A stretch of DNA of 64,000 nucleotides from Lysobacter sp. Root916 (GCF_001429785.1 NZ_LMJF01000011.1:351161-415160), one strand, 5' to 3'. Positions 1 through 10,601 are shown, counted from the first letter of the stretch. Numbers and translations are program-made. The notes: generated by a model from the letters alone, not told the origin.

Positions 1-1281
1 GCCGAGGCCGGCCTGCGCGCGGGCATGCGCCTGACCGCCGCGCATGCCTTGCTGCCGGATTTCGCGATGGTGGAATACGAGCCGCAGGCCGAGGCGCGCT
101 GGCAGCGTTTCCTGGCCGCCTGGGCCTACCGCCACAGTTCGCTGGTCAGCGCGCAATGGCCGGGCTGCATCGTGCTGGAGGTGCGCGCCAGTTTCCGCTT
201 GCTGGGGCCGTGGCCGCGCATCGAGGCGCGGCTGCGCGAAGAACTTGCCGCGTTGGGCTTCAGCCATCGCATCGCCCTGGCGCCGACCGCGCGCGCGGCG
301 CACGTGCTGGCCGGTCTCAGCGACGGTCTGGCCCTGCCGCATCCCGGCGCGATGACGGACTACCTGGACCGCGTGCCGGTGCGGCGCGCGCGCCTGCCCG
401 AGGGCGACGGCGAGCGCCTGCAGCGCATGGGCGTGCGTGACCTGCGCGCCTTGCGCGCGCTGCCGCGCGACAGCCTGCGCCGTCGCTTCGGTCTGCCGCT
501 GCTGGAGCATCTGGATCGCTTGTACGGGCAGGCCGACGACCCGTTGAGCTACTACGCGCCGCCGGACCATTTCGATGCGCGGGTGGAGTTGGGCTACGAA
601 GTGGAAAGCCACATGGCGCTGCTGTTTCCGCTGCGTCGTCTGCTCGGCGATCTGTGCACCTATCTGTCGATCCGCGACGGCGGCGTGCAGCGCTTCGTGC
701 TGCGCCTGGAGCACGAAGGCGCGCACACCGACGTCGAGGTCGGCCTGCTGGCGTCGGAGCGCGAGCCGGCGATGCTGTTCGAGCTCACCCGCAATCGTCT
801 GGAGCGGGTCCAGATCGCGCAGCCGGTGGTGGCGCTGCGTTTGCTCGCGCGCGAACTGCCGCCGTTCGTGCCGGCCTCGCGCGATCTGTTCGATCTGCGC
901 GCGCAACAGAGCCAGCCCTGGCCGCAACTGCGCGAACGCATGCGCGCGCGCCTGGGCGACGAGGCGGTGTATCGGGTGACGCCGGCCGGCGATCCGCGCC
1001 CGGAGCGGGCCTGGCGACGCGTGGACGGCGACGAGACCCGCATCGGCGCGGCGCCCGCGCGTCCGCCTCGCCCGCTGTGGCTGCTGCCGCAGCCCGTGCC
1101 GCTGCGCGATCCGCAGCCGCGCATCCTGTCCGGTCCCGAACGCCTGGAAAGCGGCTGGTGGGACGGCGCCGACGCGCGGCGCGATTACTACGTGCTGGAG
1201 ACCGGCCAGGGCCAACGCGCCTGGGCCTATGCGGCGCCGGGCGAGCGCGAGGGTTGGATGCTGCACGGGTGGTTCGCATGA
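1..1281 (+). CDS. imuB: ImuB, Y-family polymerase-like mutasome protein (5' end outside window)
   Basis: The frame is open from base 1, so the true start lies upstream; 426 residues are visible. The sequence matches the middle and C-terminal parts of ImuB, a Y-family DNA polymerase relative without catalytic activity. In the known family ImuB links the beta clamp and ImuA to the error-prone polymerase DnaE2 during SOS mutagenesis. The visible part has the fingers/little-finger-like region and the Arg/Pro-rich tail ending in GWMLHGWFA. The stop overlaps the dnaE2 start (ATGA), so the genes are translationally coupled. The LexA box expected for this operon would lie upstream of imuA, outside the window. 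Identification rests on family resemblance plus the dnaE2 neighbour. Confidence 0.9.
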   Translation, partial: AEAGLRAGMRLTAAHALLPDFAMVEYEPQAEARWQRFLAAWAYRHSSLVSAQWPGCIVLEVRASFRLLGPWPRIEARLREELAALGFSHRIALAPTARAAHVLAGLSDGLALPHPGAMTDYLDRVPVRRARLPEGDGERLQRMGVRDLRALRALPRDSLRRRFGLPLLEHLDRLYGQADDPLSYYAPPDHFDARVELGYEVESHMALLFPLRRLLGDLCTYLSIRDGGVQRFVLRLEHEGAHTDVEVGLLASEREPAMLFELTRNRLERVQIAQPVVALRLLARELPPFVPASRDLFDLRAQQSQPWPQLRERMRARLGDEAVYRVTPAGDPRPERAWRRVDGDETRIGAAPARPPRPLWLLPQPVPLRDPQPRILSGPERLESGWWDGADARRDYYVLETGQGQRAWAYAAPGEREGWMLHGWFA

Positions 1282-4200
1282 GCTGGGACGATGCCGTGAA
1301 CGGCGTCGACCGCGACACACCGGGCGGGCGTCCGCCGCGCGCCTGGGAAGTCGCGCAGCGGCTGCGCCTGCAGGCCGCCAACGACGACACCGACAGCGCC
1401 GACGATCTGCCCGCCTACGCCGAGCTGCATTGCCTGTCGGACTTCTCCTTCCTGCGCGGCGCGTCCAGCGCCGAGGACCTGTTCGCGCGAGCGCTGCACT
1501 GCGGCTACCAGGCGTTGGCGATCACCGACGAATGCTCGCTGGCCGGGATCGTGCGCGCCTACGAGGCCTCGCGCGCGACCAGCCTGGATCTGGTGGTGGG
1601 CAGCGAGTTCACGCTGGAGTGCGGGCTGAAGCTGGTGCTGCTGGTGGAAACCCAGGACGGCTACACCCAACTGTGCCGGCTGATCACCATCGCGCGGCGC
1701 GCCGCGCCCAAAGGCGCCTACCGCCTGACCCGGCAGGACCTGCAGCAAGTGCTGGGCGATACCGAGGCGGGCGTGTTCGCGCTGTGGCTGCCGGCGTCGG
1801 CGCCGGACGCCGAGCAGGGAGGCTGGCTGCGCGCCCTGCTCGGCGAGCGCGCGTTTCTGGCGGTGGAACTGCGCCGCGAGGAGGACGATGTCGCGCGCCT
1901 GCAGATCTTGCTGGCGCTGGCGGCGCAGCTGCGGCTGGTGGCGCTGGCCAGCGGCGACGTGCACATGGACCTGCGTCGCCAGCGCGTGCTGCAGGACACC
2001 ATGACCGCGATCCGCCACAACACGCCGCTGGCCGATTGCGGCGCGCAGCTGTTCCGCAACGGCGAGCGCCACCTGCGCACGCGCCGCGCGCTGGGCAACA
2101 TTTATCCGCCGCAGTTGCTGGCCGCTGCCGTCGGGCTCGCGCGTCGCTGCCGCTTCCGCATGGATCAGGTGCGCTACGACTATCCGGCCGAACTGGTGCC
2201 GGACGGGTATACGCCCACCACCTGGCTGCGCGCTCTGACCGAGGCCGGCATGCGCCAGCGCTGGCCGGACGGCACGCCGGAGGCCGTCGTCGCGCAGATC
2301 GACGGCGAGCTGGAACTGATAGCCAAGCTCAAGTACGAGGCCTTCTTCCTGACCGTGGAGGACATCGTGCGCTACGCGCGCTCGCTCAACATCCTGTGCC
2401 AGGGGCGCGGGTCATCGGCCAATTCGGCGGTGTGCTACGCGCTGGGCATCACCGCGGTGAATCCGGCCGAGAGCCGTTTGCTGATGGCGCGTTTCCTGTC
2501 CGAGGAGCGCGGCGAGCCGCCCGACATCGACGTCGACTTCGAGCACGAGCGGCGCGAGGAAGTGCTGCAGTACGTGTACGCCAAGTACGGCCGCGAGCGC
2601 GCGGCGCTGGCCGCCACCGTGATCCGCTACCGCGGCAAGAGCGCGGTGCGCGACGTGGCCAAGGCCTTCGGCTTGCCGCCGGACCAGATCGCGCTGCTCG
2701 CCGAATGCTACGGCTGGGGCAACGGCGAGACGCCGATGGAGCAGCGCCTGGGCGAGGCCGGTTTCGATCCGGACAATCCGCTGATCCGGCGCGTGCTGGC
2801 GGTGACCGCGCAACTGCGCGGGCATCCCCGTCATCTCTCGCAGCACGTCGGCGGCTTCGTCATCAGCGATGCGGCCCTGAGCACGGTGGTGCCGGTGGAG
2901 AACGCGGCCATGGACGAGCGCACCATCATCCAGTGGGACAAGGACGACCTGGAGACCATGAAGCTGCTCAAGGTCGACTGCCTGGCGCTGGGCATGCTGA
3001 CCTGCATCCGCAAGGCCGTGGACCTGATCGAACGCCATCGCGGCTATCGCCTGGACATCGCGCGTCTGCCGGCCGGCGACGGTCCGACTTACGAACTGAT
3101 CCAGGCCGCCGACACGGTCGGCGTGTTCCAGATCGAATCGCGCGCGCAGATGAGCATGCTGCCGCGCCTGAAGCCCAAAAACTTCTACGACCTGGTGGTG
3201 GAGGTCGCGATCGTGCGGCCCGGTCCGATCCAGGGCGGCATGGTGCATCCCTATCTGCGGCGGCGGCAGGGCAAGGAGAAAGTGGAGTATCCCTCGGCCG
3301 GGATCGAGGACATCCTTGGCCCGACCCTGGGCATTCCGCTGTTCCAGGAGCAGGTGATGGAGCTGGTGATCCACGCCGGCTATACCCCTGAAGAGGCCGA
3401 TGGTCTGCGCCGTTCGATGGCGGCCTGGGGCCGCGGCGGCGACATGGAACCGCATCGCGAGCGCATCCGCGAGCTGATGGAGGGCAAGGGTTATTCCTCC
3501 GCCTTCATCGAGCAGATCTTCGAGCAGATCAAGGGCTTCGGTTCCTACGGTTTCCCGCAGAGCCATGCGGCCTCGTTCGCCAAGCTGGTCTACATCAGCT
3601 GCTGGATGAAGCGACACGAGCCGGCGGCCTTCGTCTGCGCTTTGCTCAACGCGCAGCCGATGGGCTTCTACTCGCCCAGCGAAATCGTGCAGGACGCGCG
3701 CCGTGGGCGCGGCGGCCGCGTCGGCGTGGAAGTGCGCCCGGTCGACGTGAGCCGCAGCGATTGGGACAACACGCTGGAGGGCGGCGGCCTGCGCATCGGC
3801 GAGAACGACGACGGGCAGGCGGCACTGCGCCTGGGCCTGCGTCAGGTGAGCGGGCTGTCGGAGACGATGGCGCGCGCGCTGGTCGCCGCGCGCGCGCAGG
3901 CGCCGTTCGCGGATGTGCGCGACCTGTGCCTGCGCGCCGGCCTCGACGAGAAAGCGCGCCACGCCCTGGCCGAGGCCGGCGCCTTGCAGAGCCTGGCCGG
4001 GCATCGCCATGCCGCGCGCTGGGCGGTGGCGGGGATCGAGCGTCAACGTCCGCTGCTGCCCGACAGCCCGGACGAGGACCTCATCGAACTGCCTGCGCCG
4101 ACCCAGGGCGAGGACGTGGCCTCCGATTACCGCGCGGTCGGCCTGAGCCTGCGCGCGCATCCGCTGGCCTTGCTGCGCCAGCGCCTGCAACAGCTGCGGG

Positions 4201-4520
4201 TGATGGACTCGCAGCAGCTGAGCGCGCAGCGGCACGGGCGCGGCGTACATGCGGCCGGCATCGTCACCCAGCGCCAGCGCCCGGCCACGGCCGGCGGCAC
4301 CATCTTCGTCACCCTCGAGGACGAGCACGGCTCGGTCAACGTGGTGGTGTGGCAGGACGTGGCGCTGCGGTCGCGCAAGGCCCTGCTGGGCGCGCGTCTG
4401 CTGGCGGTGCGCGGGCGCTGGGAGCAGGTCGACGGCGTGCGCCATCTGATCGCGCGCGAGCTGCAGGACCTGAGCCATCTGCTCGGCGAGCTGCAGACCA
4501 GCTCGCGCGATTTCCATTGA
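1278..4520 (+). CDS. dnaE2: Error-prone DNA polymerase DnaE2 (ImuC)
   Basis: A 1080-residue C-family polymerase alpha subunit that carries out translesion synthesis with ImuA/ImuB. An N-terminal PHP domain begins near residue 50 ([13 protein letters not shown]). The palm carries the PDIDVDFEH motif with the acidic catalytic residues, followed by the fingers, helix-hairpin-helix region and a C-terminal OB fold ([20 protein letters not shown]). The length fits DnaE2 rather than the longer replicative DnaE. The frame stays open upstream, but ATG 1278 is chosen because it overlaps the imuB stop and gives the usual N-terminus. Placement after imuB supports ImuC over DnaE1. Confidence 0.96.
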   Translation: MSWDDAVNGVDRDTPGGRPPRAWEVAQRLRLQAANDDTDSADDLPAYAELHCLSDFSFLRGASSAEDLFARALHCGYQALAITDECSLAGIVRAYEASRATSLDLVVGSEFTLECGLKLVLLVETQDGYTQLCRLITIARRAAPKGAYRLTRQDLQQVLGDTEAGVFALWLPASAPDAEQGGWLRALLGERAFLAVELRREEDDVARLQILLALAAQLRLVALASGDVHMDLRRQRVLQDTMTAIRHNTPLADCGAQLFRNGERHLRTRRALGNIYPPQLLAAAVGLARRCRFRMDQVRYDYPAELVPDGYTPTTWLRALTEAGMRQRWPDGTPEAVVAQIDGELELIAKLKYEAFFLTVEDIVRYARSLNILCQGRGSSANSAVCYALGITAVNPAESRLLMARFLSEERGEPPDIDVDFEHERREEVLQYVYAKYGRERAALAATVIRYRGKSAVRDVAKAFGLPPDQIALLAECYGWGNGETPMEQRLGEAGFDPDNPLIRRVLAVTAQLRGHPRHLSQHVGGFVISDAALSTVVPVENAAMDERTIIQWDKDDLETMKLLKVDCLALGMLTCIRKAVDLIERHRGYRLDIARLPAGDGPTYELIQAADTVGVFQIESRAQMSMLPRLKPKNFYDLVVEVAIVRPGPIQGGMVHPYLRRRQGKEKVEYPSAGIEDILGPTLGIPLFQEQVMELVIHAGYTPEEADGLRRSMAAWGRGGDMEPHRERIRELMEGKGYSSAFIEQIFEQIKGFGSYGFPQSHAASFAKLVYISCWMKRHEPAAFVCALLNAQPMGFYSPSEIVQDARRGRGGRVGVEVRPVDVSRSDWDNTLEGGGLRIGENDDGQAALRLGLRQVSGLSETMARALVAARAQAPFADVRDLCLRAGLDEKARHALAEAGALQSLAGHRHAARWAVAGIERQRPLLPDSPDEDLIELPAPTQGEDVASDYRAVGLSLRAHPLALLRQRLQQLRVMDSQQLSAQRHGRGVHAAGIVTQRQRPATAGGTIFVTLEDEHGSVNVVVWQDVALRSRKALLGARLLAVRGRWEQVDGVRHLIARELQDLSHLLGELQTSSRDFH

Positions 4521-4528
4521 GGTCGGCC

Positions 4529-5125
4529 ATGAAAGCCCTGTGCGACTACGCCGACGACCTGTTCGCGCCCGACTGCCAGACCCTGGTGGACGACGCCGAA
4601 GGCGGGGTGCGCTATTGGCCCGGCTTCGTCGATGCCGCGACCGCGCGGGTCTGGTTCGAGGCGCTGCATGCGCGCGCGGCCTGGACGCATCTGCAGCGCC
4701 CCATGTACGACCGCATCGTCGACGTGCCGCGCCTGCTCGCCCACTACGCCACCGACGAGCTGCCCGACGCATTGCCGCTGGCGCGAATGTTGCAGCAGGT
4801 GCGCGCCCGCGTGCCGGCGCCGTACAACCGCATCGGCATGAACCTGTACCGCGACGGCCACGACAGCGTGGCCATGCACCACGACAAGCTGCACACCCTG
4901 TTGCGCGGCCATCCCATCACCCTGGTCTCGCTGGGCGCGCCGCGGCGCATGCTGATCCGCGCCCAGCGCGGCGCGCGCGAGACCATCGCCGTGGACCTGG
5001 CCCCGGGCAGCCTGCTCAGCATGAGCCACGCCTCCCAGCTCAGCCACGAGCACGGCATCCCCAAGACCCGGCGCGCGCAGGGGCCGCGCATCAGCGTGGT
5101 GTTCCGCGTGCGGCCGCCGGGCTAG
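4529..5125 (+). CDS. alkB: AlkB-type 2-oxoglutarate/Fe(II) dioxygenase
   Basis: A 198-residue oxidative DNA/RNA demethylase that removes alkyl groups such as 1-methyladenine and 3-methylcytosine by hydroxylation. Visible motifs are the N-x-Y strand (NLYRDG), the iron-binding H-x-D in VAMHHDK, the distal His in SHEHGIPKT and the 2-oxoglutarate-binding arginines in RISVVFRVR. The ATG lies 8 bases after the dnaE2 stop, behind a weak GAGGTCGG ribosome site. The frame is open much further upstream but that part only mirrors dnaE2. Co-location with imuB-dnaE2 suggests a DNA-damage operon; whether it is SOS-controlled cannot be seen here. It resembles the short ALKBH2/3-like bacterial AlkB class. 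Confidence 0.93.
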   Translation: MKALCDYADDLFAPDCQTLVDDAEGGVRYWPGFVDAATARVWFEALHARAAWTHLQRPMYDRIVDVPRLLAHYATDELPDALPLARMLQQVRARVPAPYNRIGMNLYRDGHDSVAMHHDKLHTLLRGHPITLVSLGAPRRMLIRAQRGARETIAVDLAPGSLLSMSHASQLSHEHGIPKTRRAQGPRISVVFRVRPPG

Positions 5126-5234
5126 CGCGCCGGCGCGGGCGAAAGCACGGTCGACGCGACTACGCGGTCGCGCGCCGTGTAGCATCGCGGACGCCGCGCC
5201 CTGGTGCGCGTTCCCTCCGCTGCCTCGTATCGCC

Positions 5235-6782
5235 GTGTCCCGACTGCAACTGCTGGACCTGAGCATCGATCTGCAACGCCAACGCGTGGAGCGCGAGGGC
5301 GTGGCCTTGGACGTGTCCGGGCTCAGCTTCCGCCTGTTCGCCTGCCTGCTCTCGCACGGCGACCGCGTGCTGGGTTTCGATCAACTGGCCAGCGAGGTCT
5401 GGGCGCCGGCGGTGGTCAGCGAGGAAACCATCACCCAGCGCATCAAGTTGCTGCGCCAGGCCCTGGGCGACGACAGCCGGGCGCCGCGCTACATCCGTTC
5501 GGTGCGCGGGCAGGGCTATCAGCTGTGCGCGCCGCCGCGGCCGCTGGCGGAGGCCGAGACCGCGCCGCAGGCGCCGACGCGGCGAACGCGGCGCTGGCTG
5601 TGGGCCGGGCTCGCGGCATTGGCATTGATCGGTGTGGGCGCGGCGCTGTGGTGGCGGGCGAACCACGAGCGGCCGCGCTCGCCGTTGCTGGCGCGAGCGG
5701 CCTACTACGCCGGCATCGGCCAGGCCGACAACAACGAACGCGCGATCGCGCTGTACCAACAAGCCTTGGCCGCCGATCCGGACGATGCCACGGCGTTGCT
5801 GGGGCTGAGCCGTCTGTCCAGCGCGCGCACCTGCCTCTACAACGGCAGCCGCGACGATGCCGAGCGCGGGCTGCGCCTGGCCCGGCAGTTGCTGCGCCGC
5901 GATGCCGGCAGCGCGGCGGCCTGGAGCGCCTTGGGCTATGCGCACGATTGCCTGGGCGATATCGGCCAGGCCGTGGCCGGCTACGAGCGCGCGTTGCGCC
6001 TGGACCCGGACGACGACCACACCCGCGCCTCGCTGGCCTATCTGTATCAGGAGCAGGGCAAGATCGCCGACGCCCTGCGCGGCAACATGCAACTGCGCGG
6101 CGATCCGGCGCGGGTGCGTTTCCGCGACGTCCAGGTCGCGCGCGAACTGGAGCTGCTGGGTTTCGCCGAAGCCGCGCGCCGCCGCCACCAGGCCAATTTC
6201 CGCCTGTTCCCCGACAATGTGTTCTCCAATATCGCCTGGCCGCGCAGCCTGTTCGGCGCCGGCCGCTACGATGAAGCGGCCAGCGCCTTGAACGAAGCGC
6301 TGACGCGCGGCACGCCGCATCCTGAGCTGTATCTGCTGCAAGGCGAGCTGGCCCTGCAACGCAGCGATCGCGCGGCCGCGCGCCTCGCGTTCGCGCAGGC
6401 GCGGCGCCTGCGCCCGCAGGGATCGCTGGGGATCACCGTCGACGGGCTCTACGCCGAACCCGCGCCGAGCCCGCAATGGATCGCGCAGCGCATCGCCGAG
6501 CTGCGTCCGAAGTCGGCGCAACCGGCGCCCTGGCCCAGCCTGTACCTGGAGCTGGCCTTGCTGGAACTGGGGCGGCGGCAGCCGGCCGCGGCCGTGGCCG
6601 CGCTGGACGAGGCGGTCGGCGCGGGCTATCGCGACCGCGCCTACCTGCAGGCCTCGCCCTTGTTCCGCGCCTTGCACGGCGATCCCGGCTACGCACGCGT
6701 GCTGGCGCGCATCGATGCCGACCTCGCGGCCCAGCGCGCGCGGGTGGCGTCGGCCGACTGGAAGCCGGCCGACCTCCCCTGA
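5235..6782 (+). CDS. Membrane winged-helix transcriptional regulator with TPR tail (CadC/ToxR type)
   Basis: A 515-residue protein starting at GTG. Residues about 1-100 form an OmpR/PhoB-type winged helix (recognition region EETITQRIKLLRQALGDD, wing RYIRSVRGQGYQL). A basic linker and one transmembrane helix follow (about 120-140, WLWAGLAALALIGVGAALWW). The remainder is TPR-like: repeats read AIALYQQALAADPDD and AVAGYERALRLDPDD. This is the CadC/ToxR layout, with DNA binding in the cytoplasm and a periplasmic sensor reading protein or ligand cues. The stop lies one base from the end of the convergent hydrolase gene. The signal sensed and target genes are unknown. Confidence 0.88.
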   Translation: MSRLQLLDLSIDLQRQRVEREGVALDVSGLSFRLFACLLSHGDRVLGFDQLASEVWAPAVVSEETITQRIKLLRQALGDDSRAPRYIRSVRGQGYQLCAPPRPLAEAETAPQAPTRRTRRWLWAGLAALALIGVGAALWWRANHERPRSPLLARAAYYAGIGQADNNERAIALYQQALAADPDDATALLGLSRLSSARTCLYNGSRDDAERGLRLARQLLRRDAGSAAAWSALGYAHDCLGDIGQAVAGYERALRLDPDDDHTRASLAYLYQEQGKIADALRGNMQLRGDPARVRFRDVQVARELELLGFAEAARRRHQANFRLFPDNVFSNIAWPRSLFGAGRYDEAASALNEALTRGTPHPELYLLQGELALQRSDRAAARLAFAQARRLRPQGSLGITVDGLYAEPAPSPQWIAQRIAELRPKSAQPAPWPSLYLELALLELGRRQPAAAVAALDEAVGAGYRDRAYLQASPLFRALHGDPGYARVLARIDADLAAQRARVASADWKPADLP

Positions 6783-6783
6783 G

Positions 6784-7869
6784 TCAGCGCAACGCGGCCA
6801 ACAGCTCGCGGAAGATCTCGCGCGATTGGGTGTGGCCGTCGCGCTGGTTGTAGGCGCTGCTGGTGATGGTTACCACCAACTGCCGCTCCGGCACCACGAA
6901 CACATAGTTGCCGCCGTTGCCGGACATGGCCCAGGCGGCGACGTCGCGGCCGCCGACCTGGAAGTGCATGCGCCACCACTGGTAGCCGTACTCGGATTCG
7001 TCGTTGGCCTGGGCTTGCACGCTGGTCATGGCGGCGATGTAGCCGGCCGAGATCACCTGCTTGCCCTGCCAGCGCCCTTGGTCGACTACCAGCTGACCGA
7101 ACTTGGCCAGGTCGCGGGTGCGGTAGCGGGTACCGCCGCCGCCCATGCCGATGCCCTCGGGCGAGCGGTTCCATTGGCTGCGTTCGATGCCCAGCGGCCG
7201 CTCCAGGGCCTGCGCGGCGAACTCGGACAGCGGCTGGCCGGTCGCGCGTTCGATCACCGCGCCGGCCACGAAGGAACCGGCGGTGCAGTAGGCGAAGGCG
7301 CGCCCGTGCGGGCTGTCGGCCGGCTTGCGCATCCACGGCGCGTAGCCCTTCACCGGCAGCGCCAGGGCGAAGTCCAGCCAGCGCTCGGTCACGTACATGC
7401 GCTCCTCGTTGCCGCTGGAGAACGGGTTCTCGTCGTCGCATTCCCACAGCGAGCTCATGGTCAGCAGATCGGCCAGGGTGGTCGCGCGCAGGCGCGGGTC
7501 GACGCGATGGGCGGCGGTGAACTCCGGGAAGCGGTCGTAGACGCGGTCCTGCACGCCGGGCAGCAGGCCGCGATCGATGGCCGCGCCGGCCAGCAGCGCG
7601 GTCACGCTCTTGGTCGCCGAGCGCACGTCGTGCAGGGTCTGGGCGTCGGCGCCGTTGAAGTAGCGCTCATACACGGGCTGGCCGCGCTGGACCGCCATCA
7701 CGCTGGTCAGCTGCTTGAGGCGGCCGTCGCTCAGGCGGGCGTCCAGCGCCTTCAGCGGCACCGGGTCGAACGCGCTCTCGCTGGGGCGCGCGTCGGGCCA
7801 GCCGTCGTCGGCGGCGTACGCGGCGGGACTGGCCAGGGCGAGCAACAGCAGCAGGCGGTGCAGGGACAT
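6784..7869 (-). CDS. Secreted serine hydrolase, class C beta-lactamase family
   Basis: A 361-residue protein with a signal peptide (cleavage likely after AAYA, residue 19). The SxxK nucleophile motif is SATK at residues 84-87, and a Tyr in FAYCTAG sits where the YxN tyrosine is expected. The family contains penicillin-binding proteins, esterases and 6-aminohexanoate-dimer hydrolase-like enzymes, and phrases such as WNRSPEGIGMGGGG and YQWWRMH fit the esterase-like branch. Substrate cannot be deduced and it should not be called a resistance gene. It is convergent with the winged-helix/TPR regulator, and the next minus-strand gene lies 130 bases upstream, so it probably has its own promoter. Confidence 0.88.
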   Translation of the reverse strand: MSLHRLLLLLALASPAAYAADDGWPDARPSESAFDPVPLKALDARLSDGRLKQLTSVMAVQRGQPVYERYFNGADAQTLHDVRSATKSVTALLAGAAIDRGLLPGVQDRVYDRFPEFTAAHRVDPRLRATTLADLLTMSSLWECDDENPFSSGNEERMYVTERWLDFALALPVKGYAPWMRKPADSPHGRAFAYCTAGSFVAGAVIERATGQPLSEFAAQALERPLGIERSQWNRSPEGIGMGGGGTRYRTRDLAKFGQLVVDQGRWQGKQVISAGYIAAMTSVQAQANDESEYGYQWWRMHFQVGGRDVAAWAMSGNGGNYVFVVPERQLVVTITSSAYNQRDGHTQSREIFRELLAALR

Positions 7870-7999
7870 GATCGGCTCTCATCGGCGGAAGGAGCCGCGA
7901 TCACAGCGGGAAACCGTCTGAAGTGCCTGATCGGCGAGTGAAGAATTATGAAACCGCGCTGCGACGGGCTTTGCGACGCTTGCGCGGCGCCCGTCGACC

Positions 8000-8914
8000 T
8001 CAGTCGGGCGGCGCGTGTCGGCGCGACGACACCGTGTCGGCATCGACCGGTTCGCGGAACGGCAGCAGGTACATGCGCCACAGGCCCGGCTCGTTGGGAC
8101 CGATCCCGGTCTGCGCGACCGGGCCCTGGCTGTAGGTACCGAACAGGCGGTCCCAGACGATCGCGTTGCAGGCGTAGTTGCTGTTGCTCTGCTCGAACAC
8201 CAGCGAGTGGTGGCGGCGGTGATGGTCGGCGCTGGTGATCAGCCAGGACAGGCCCGGCGTGTGCATGCGCAGGTTGGCGTGCGCCAGCACCGCGTTGACC
8301 ATCAGCACGATGCCCGCGGCCTCCACCGCCCGTTCCGGTGCGCCGGTGGCGGCGGCCAGCAGCACCAGCGGCAGGATCAGGAACACCACCTCGAAGGGAT
8401 GGTTGGTGCCGACATTGAGCGCGTGCAGGTTGTGGAAGCCGTGGTGGAAGCCGTGCCCGCTCAGGCGCCACAGCAGCGGCCAGCGGTGGATGGCGCGGTG
8501 AATCCAGTAATAGATCAGGTCGGAGGCGAAGAACAGCAGCGCCGCCTGCAGCGGCAGGGGCCAGGTCTCGGGCCACAGTGCGGCGCCGATGCCGGCGCGG
8601 ACTCCGCTCAGCGCCGGCCCCAGTACCGCCTCGTAGGCGCCCAACAGCAGCACCGACAGCGCCAACGCGAGCGCGTACACCCCGATCAGGCGCAGGCGCG
8701 TGCCCAGGCTTTGTCGCCACTCGGGCATCGCCGGCATCCAGGCCTCCAAGGCGCTGGCCGCCAACAGCGCTGCGATCAGCACGATCAGGCTCGCCGCCTC
8801 GCTGGGCAGCAGGCTCCACCACAGCAGCAAGGCGCCGGCCAGGATCGCCGGCTGCGCGCCGCGTTCGACCCAGGCGGCCAGGCGCGGTTGGGGAGCGGAG
8901 CTGGACGGCGGCAT
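8000..8914 (-). CDS. Sterol desaturase/fatty acid hydroxylase family membrane protein
   Basis: A 304-residue integral membrane protein with several hydrophobic helices and the eight-histidine di-iron signature of the family: HRAIH, HGFHHGFHN and HHRRHH, with an additional NHPFE. In the known family this site hydroxylates or desaturates lipids (sterols, fatty acids, carotenoids or ether lipids). The real substrate cannot be assigned. The gene is divergent from the 9063 gene, with about 150 bases between the starts for both promoters. An open reading frame extends in another frame across the region, but the histidine motifs fix this one. Confidence 0.9.
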   Translation of the reverse strand: MPPSSSAPQPRLAAWVERGAQPAILAGALLLWWSLLPSEAASLIVLIAALLAASALEAWMPAMPEWRQSLGTRLRLIGVYALALALSVLLLGAYEAVLGPALSGVRAGIGAALWPETWPLPLQAALLFFASDLIYYWIHRAIHRWPLLWRLSGHGFHHGFHNLHALNVGTNHPFEVVFLILPLVLLAAATGAPERAVEAAGIVLMVNAVLAHANLRMHTPGLSWLITSADHHRRHHSLVFEQSNSNYACNAIVWDRLFGTYSQGPVAQTGIGPNEPGLWRMYLLPFREPVDADTVSSRRHAPPD

Positions 8915-9062
8915 GCGGGACTCCTGTCGGCATCGGTGACGTCTGCGCTGTTTATAGGCCCCGCGGCCCGCGCGGTCTTGTGCCGGAAGGCCCTGATCCC
9001 ACCCGCGGCGATGGCTGGGATGGTCGCCGAACGCCAGGTTCGGCTTCGCCTAAACTGCGGGC

Positions 9063-9584
9063 ATGTGCCGCTTCATCACCGCCACCCTGCCCACCGACGC
9101 CGACCACGCCGCCTTGGCGGCGATCGCGCAACGGCATGGGCGCCGTCTGCTGCCGATATCCAACCCCAGCATCGACCGCCAGATCGGTCCCGGCCTGCGT
9201 CATTACCTGACCACGCCCGGGCATTGCGACTGCGACGTGCCGATCGGCCGGCGCCTGCGCGAGCGCGCCAAGGATATGGACGAGGCGATCCAGCGCCTGC
9301 GCCGCAAAGGTTGGAGCGGGGCCAAGATCGAGCGCGCGCTCGCCCAGCAGCAGGACAAGCGCGCGCAGCGCGTCGTCGAATCCACGGAGCCGTGGCTGGC
9401 CTTCATCCGCGACATGCTGACCCAGACCAAGAACACGCAGATGGGACTGCTGATGCATCACTACAGCGGCGCCCTCGACGCCGACATCGTGCTGTCCGCG
9501 CGCGAAAGCCTGCCCTTGCCGATGTTGAGCGAGGAGCTGCTGGAAGGTCTGCGCGAAGACGTGCTCTACGAATTTCGGCGCTGA
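9063..9584 (+). CDS. Conserved hypothetical protein
   Basis: I do not recognise this 173-residue protein. It starts MCRFITATLPTDADH and contains a Cys/His cluster PGHCDCDVPIGRRL at about residues 57-70, a charged helical middle (KDMDEAIQRLRRKG) and an acidic end. It has no signal peptide or membrane segment, so it is predicted to be cytoplasmic. The clustered His-Cys-x-Cys could bind metal, but this is only suggestive. Normal local codon usage and a clean start a few bases after a G-rich stretch support a real gene. It precedes the 9646 membrane protein by 61 bases and may be co-transcribed. Confidence 0.75.
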   Translation: MCRFITATLPTDADHAALAAIAQRHGRRLLPISNPSIDRQIGPGLRHYLTTPGHCDCDVPIGRRLRERAKDMDEAIQRLRRKGWSGAKIERALAQQQDKRAQRVVESTEPWLAFIRDMLTQTKNTQMGLLMHHYSGALDADIVLSARESLPLPMLSEELLEGLREDVLYEFRR

Positions 9585-9645
9585 GCCGTTCGCGCGGCCG
9601 CGAAGGCCCTACACTCGCGCCTGATCCCCGCCACGCTCGCTCGCA

Positions 9646-10560
9646 ATGACCTCTACCGGTTTCTTGTCCGTCTTCGCTCCGTCCTTCGCCCTGGGCGGCC
9701 CCGTGTTGCTGGGTCTGTGGGGCGTCTTGCGCAGTCGCGGACAAGCGCGCGCGGCCTCGCCGTCGCCGGCCTGGGACTGGAAGCTGATCCTGGCCTCGAT
9801 GCTGCTGTACGCCTTGAGCTTCAGCCTGATCTTCTTCGTGCAGGAACTGTTCCTGGTCCTGCCCAAGGCGTTCACGCCGGGCTTGCGGCCGACCCTGTTC
9901 CACAACAATCACAACTGGGACGGCGACAACACGCTGGCCAAGCTGTTCCAGGGCACGGGCGCGCTGGCGACCCTGATCCTGGCCGCGCTCTGCGCCTACT
10001 GGCTCAAGCGCTGCCCGCCGCGTTCGGCGCTGTGGCGGATGTTCGCGCTGTGGATGGTCTTCCACGGCTGCTATCAGGCCCTGCCGCAGTTCGTGGTCGG
10101 CGCGATCTTTCCCGGCAACGACGTCGGCATGGCGATGGAGTACCTGCAGTGGAGCGCGGCGACCAAGACCGTCGCCGCCTTACTGGCGATGGCCTTGATC
10201 GTGTGGATCGCGGTGCGCCTGCTGCGCCCGCTGCTCAGCCTGGCCGCGCAAGCCGATGAGGTCGCCACGCCGGGCCGGCGCGCGGGCTTCGTGTTTCGCG
10301 TCGCGACCCTGCCGGGCTTGCTGGCCTTGCCCTTGATCATCGCGATGCGGGTGCCGGGCAGCCTGGACCAGGTTGCGATCGTGCCGGTGGCCGAGTACGT
10401 GATCGGCCTGTGGTGGATGCAGGCCGCGGCCTGGTTCGCGATTCCCGCGCGCGCCGGCGAAACCGCGCCGGTGCGTTCGATCGCGGTGCCGTTGCTGGCC
10501 TTGATCGCCTTGACGCTGATCTTCCATCTGATCCTGCGTCCGGGCATCGCGTTCTACTGA
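9646..10560 (+). CDS. Hypothetical polytopic membrane protein
   Basis: A 304-residue protein with about seven or eight hydrophobic segments (for example near residues 10-27, 46-68, 104-124, 135-150, 180-200, 222-240 and 278-298). The second helix runs into a polar loop containing FHNNHNWDGDN, which looks conserved and could hold a functional site. No HExxH, rhomboid or transporter motif is visible. Its neighbours give no clear clue: a cytoplasmic hypothetical protein upstream and a convergent oxidoreductase downstream. I do not recognise the family. Confidence 0.75.
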   Translation: MTSTGFLSVFAPSFALGGPVLLGLWGVLRSRGQARAASPSPAWDWKLILASMLLYALSFSLIFFVQELFLVLPKAFTPGLRPTLFHNNHNWDGDNTLAKLFQGTGALATLILAALCAYWLKRCPPRSALWRMFALWMVFHGCYQALPQFVVGAIFPGNDVGMAMEYLQWSAATKTVAALLAMALIVWIAVRLLRPLLSLAAQADEVATPGRRAGFVFRVATLPGLLALPLIIAMRVPGSLDQVAIVPVAEYVIGLWWMQAAAWFAIPARAGETAPVRSIAVPLLALIALTLIFHLILRPGIAFY

Positions 10561-10601
10561 GTGTGGGACGGCGGAGCCTGCGGGTCCGCCGGCCCTAGCG
10601 C

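Noticed and set aside
2412..4772. 786-codon open frame opposite dnaE2
   Set aside because: Translation is low-complexity, His/Gln/Arg-rich and without similarity; dnaE2 motifs on the other strand are unambiguous.
6784..7869. Antibiotic-resistance beta-lactamase
   Set aside because: The fold is class C-like, but motifs match the esterase-like branch; no resistance function can be claimed.
6715..7941. Plus-strand open frame opposite the serine hydrolase
   Set aside because: It lacks a ribosome site and any domain and lies entirely across the real minus-strand gene.
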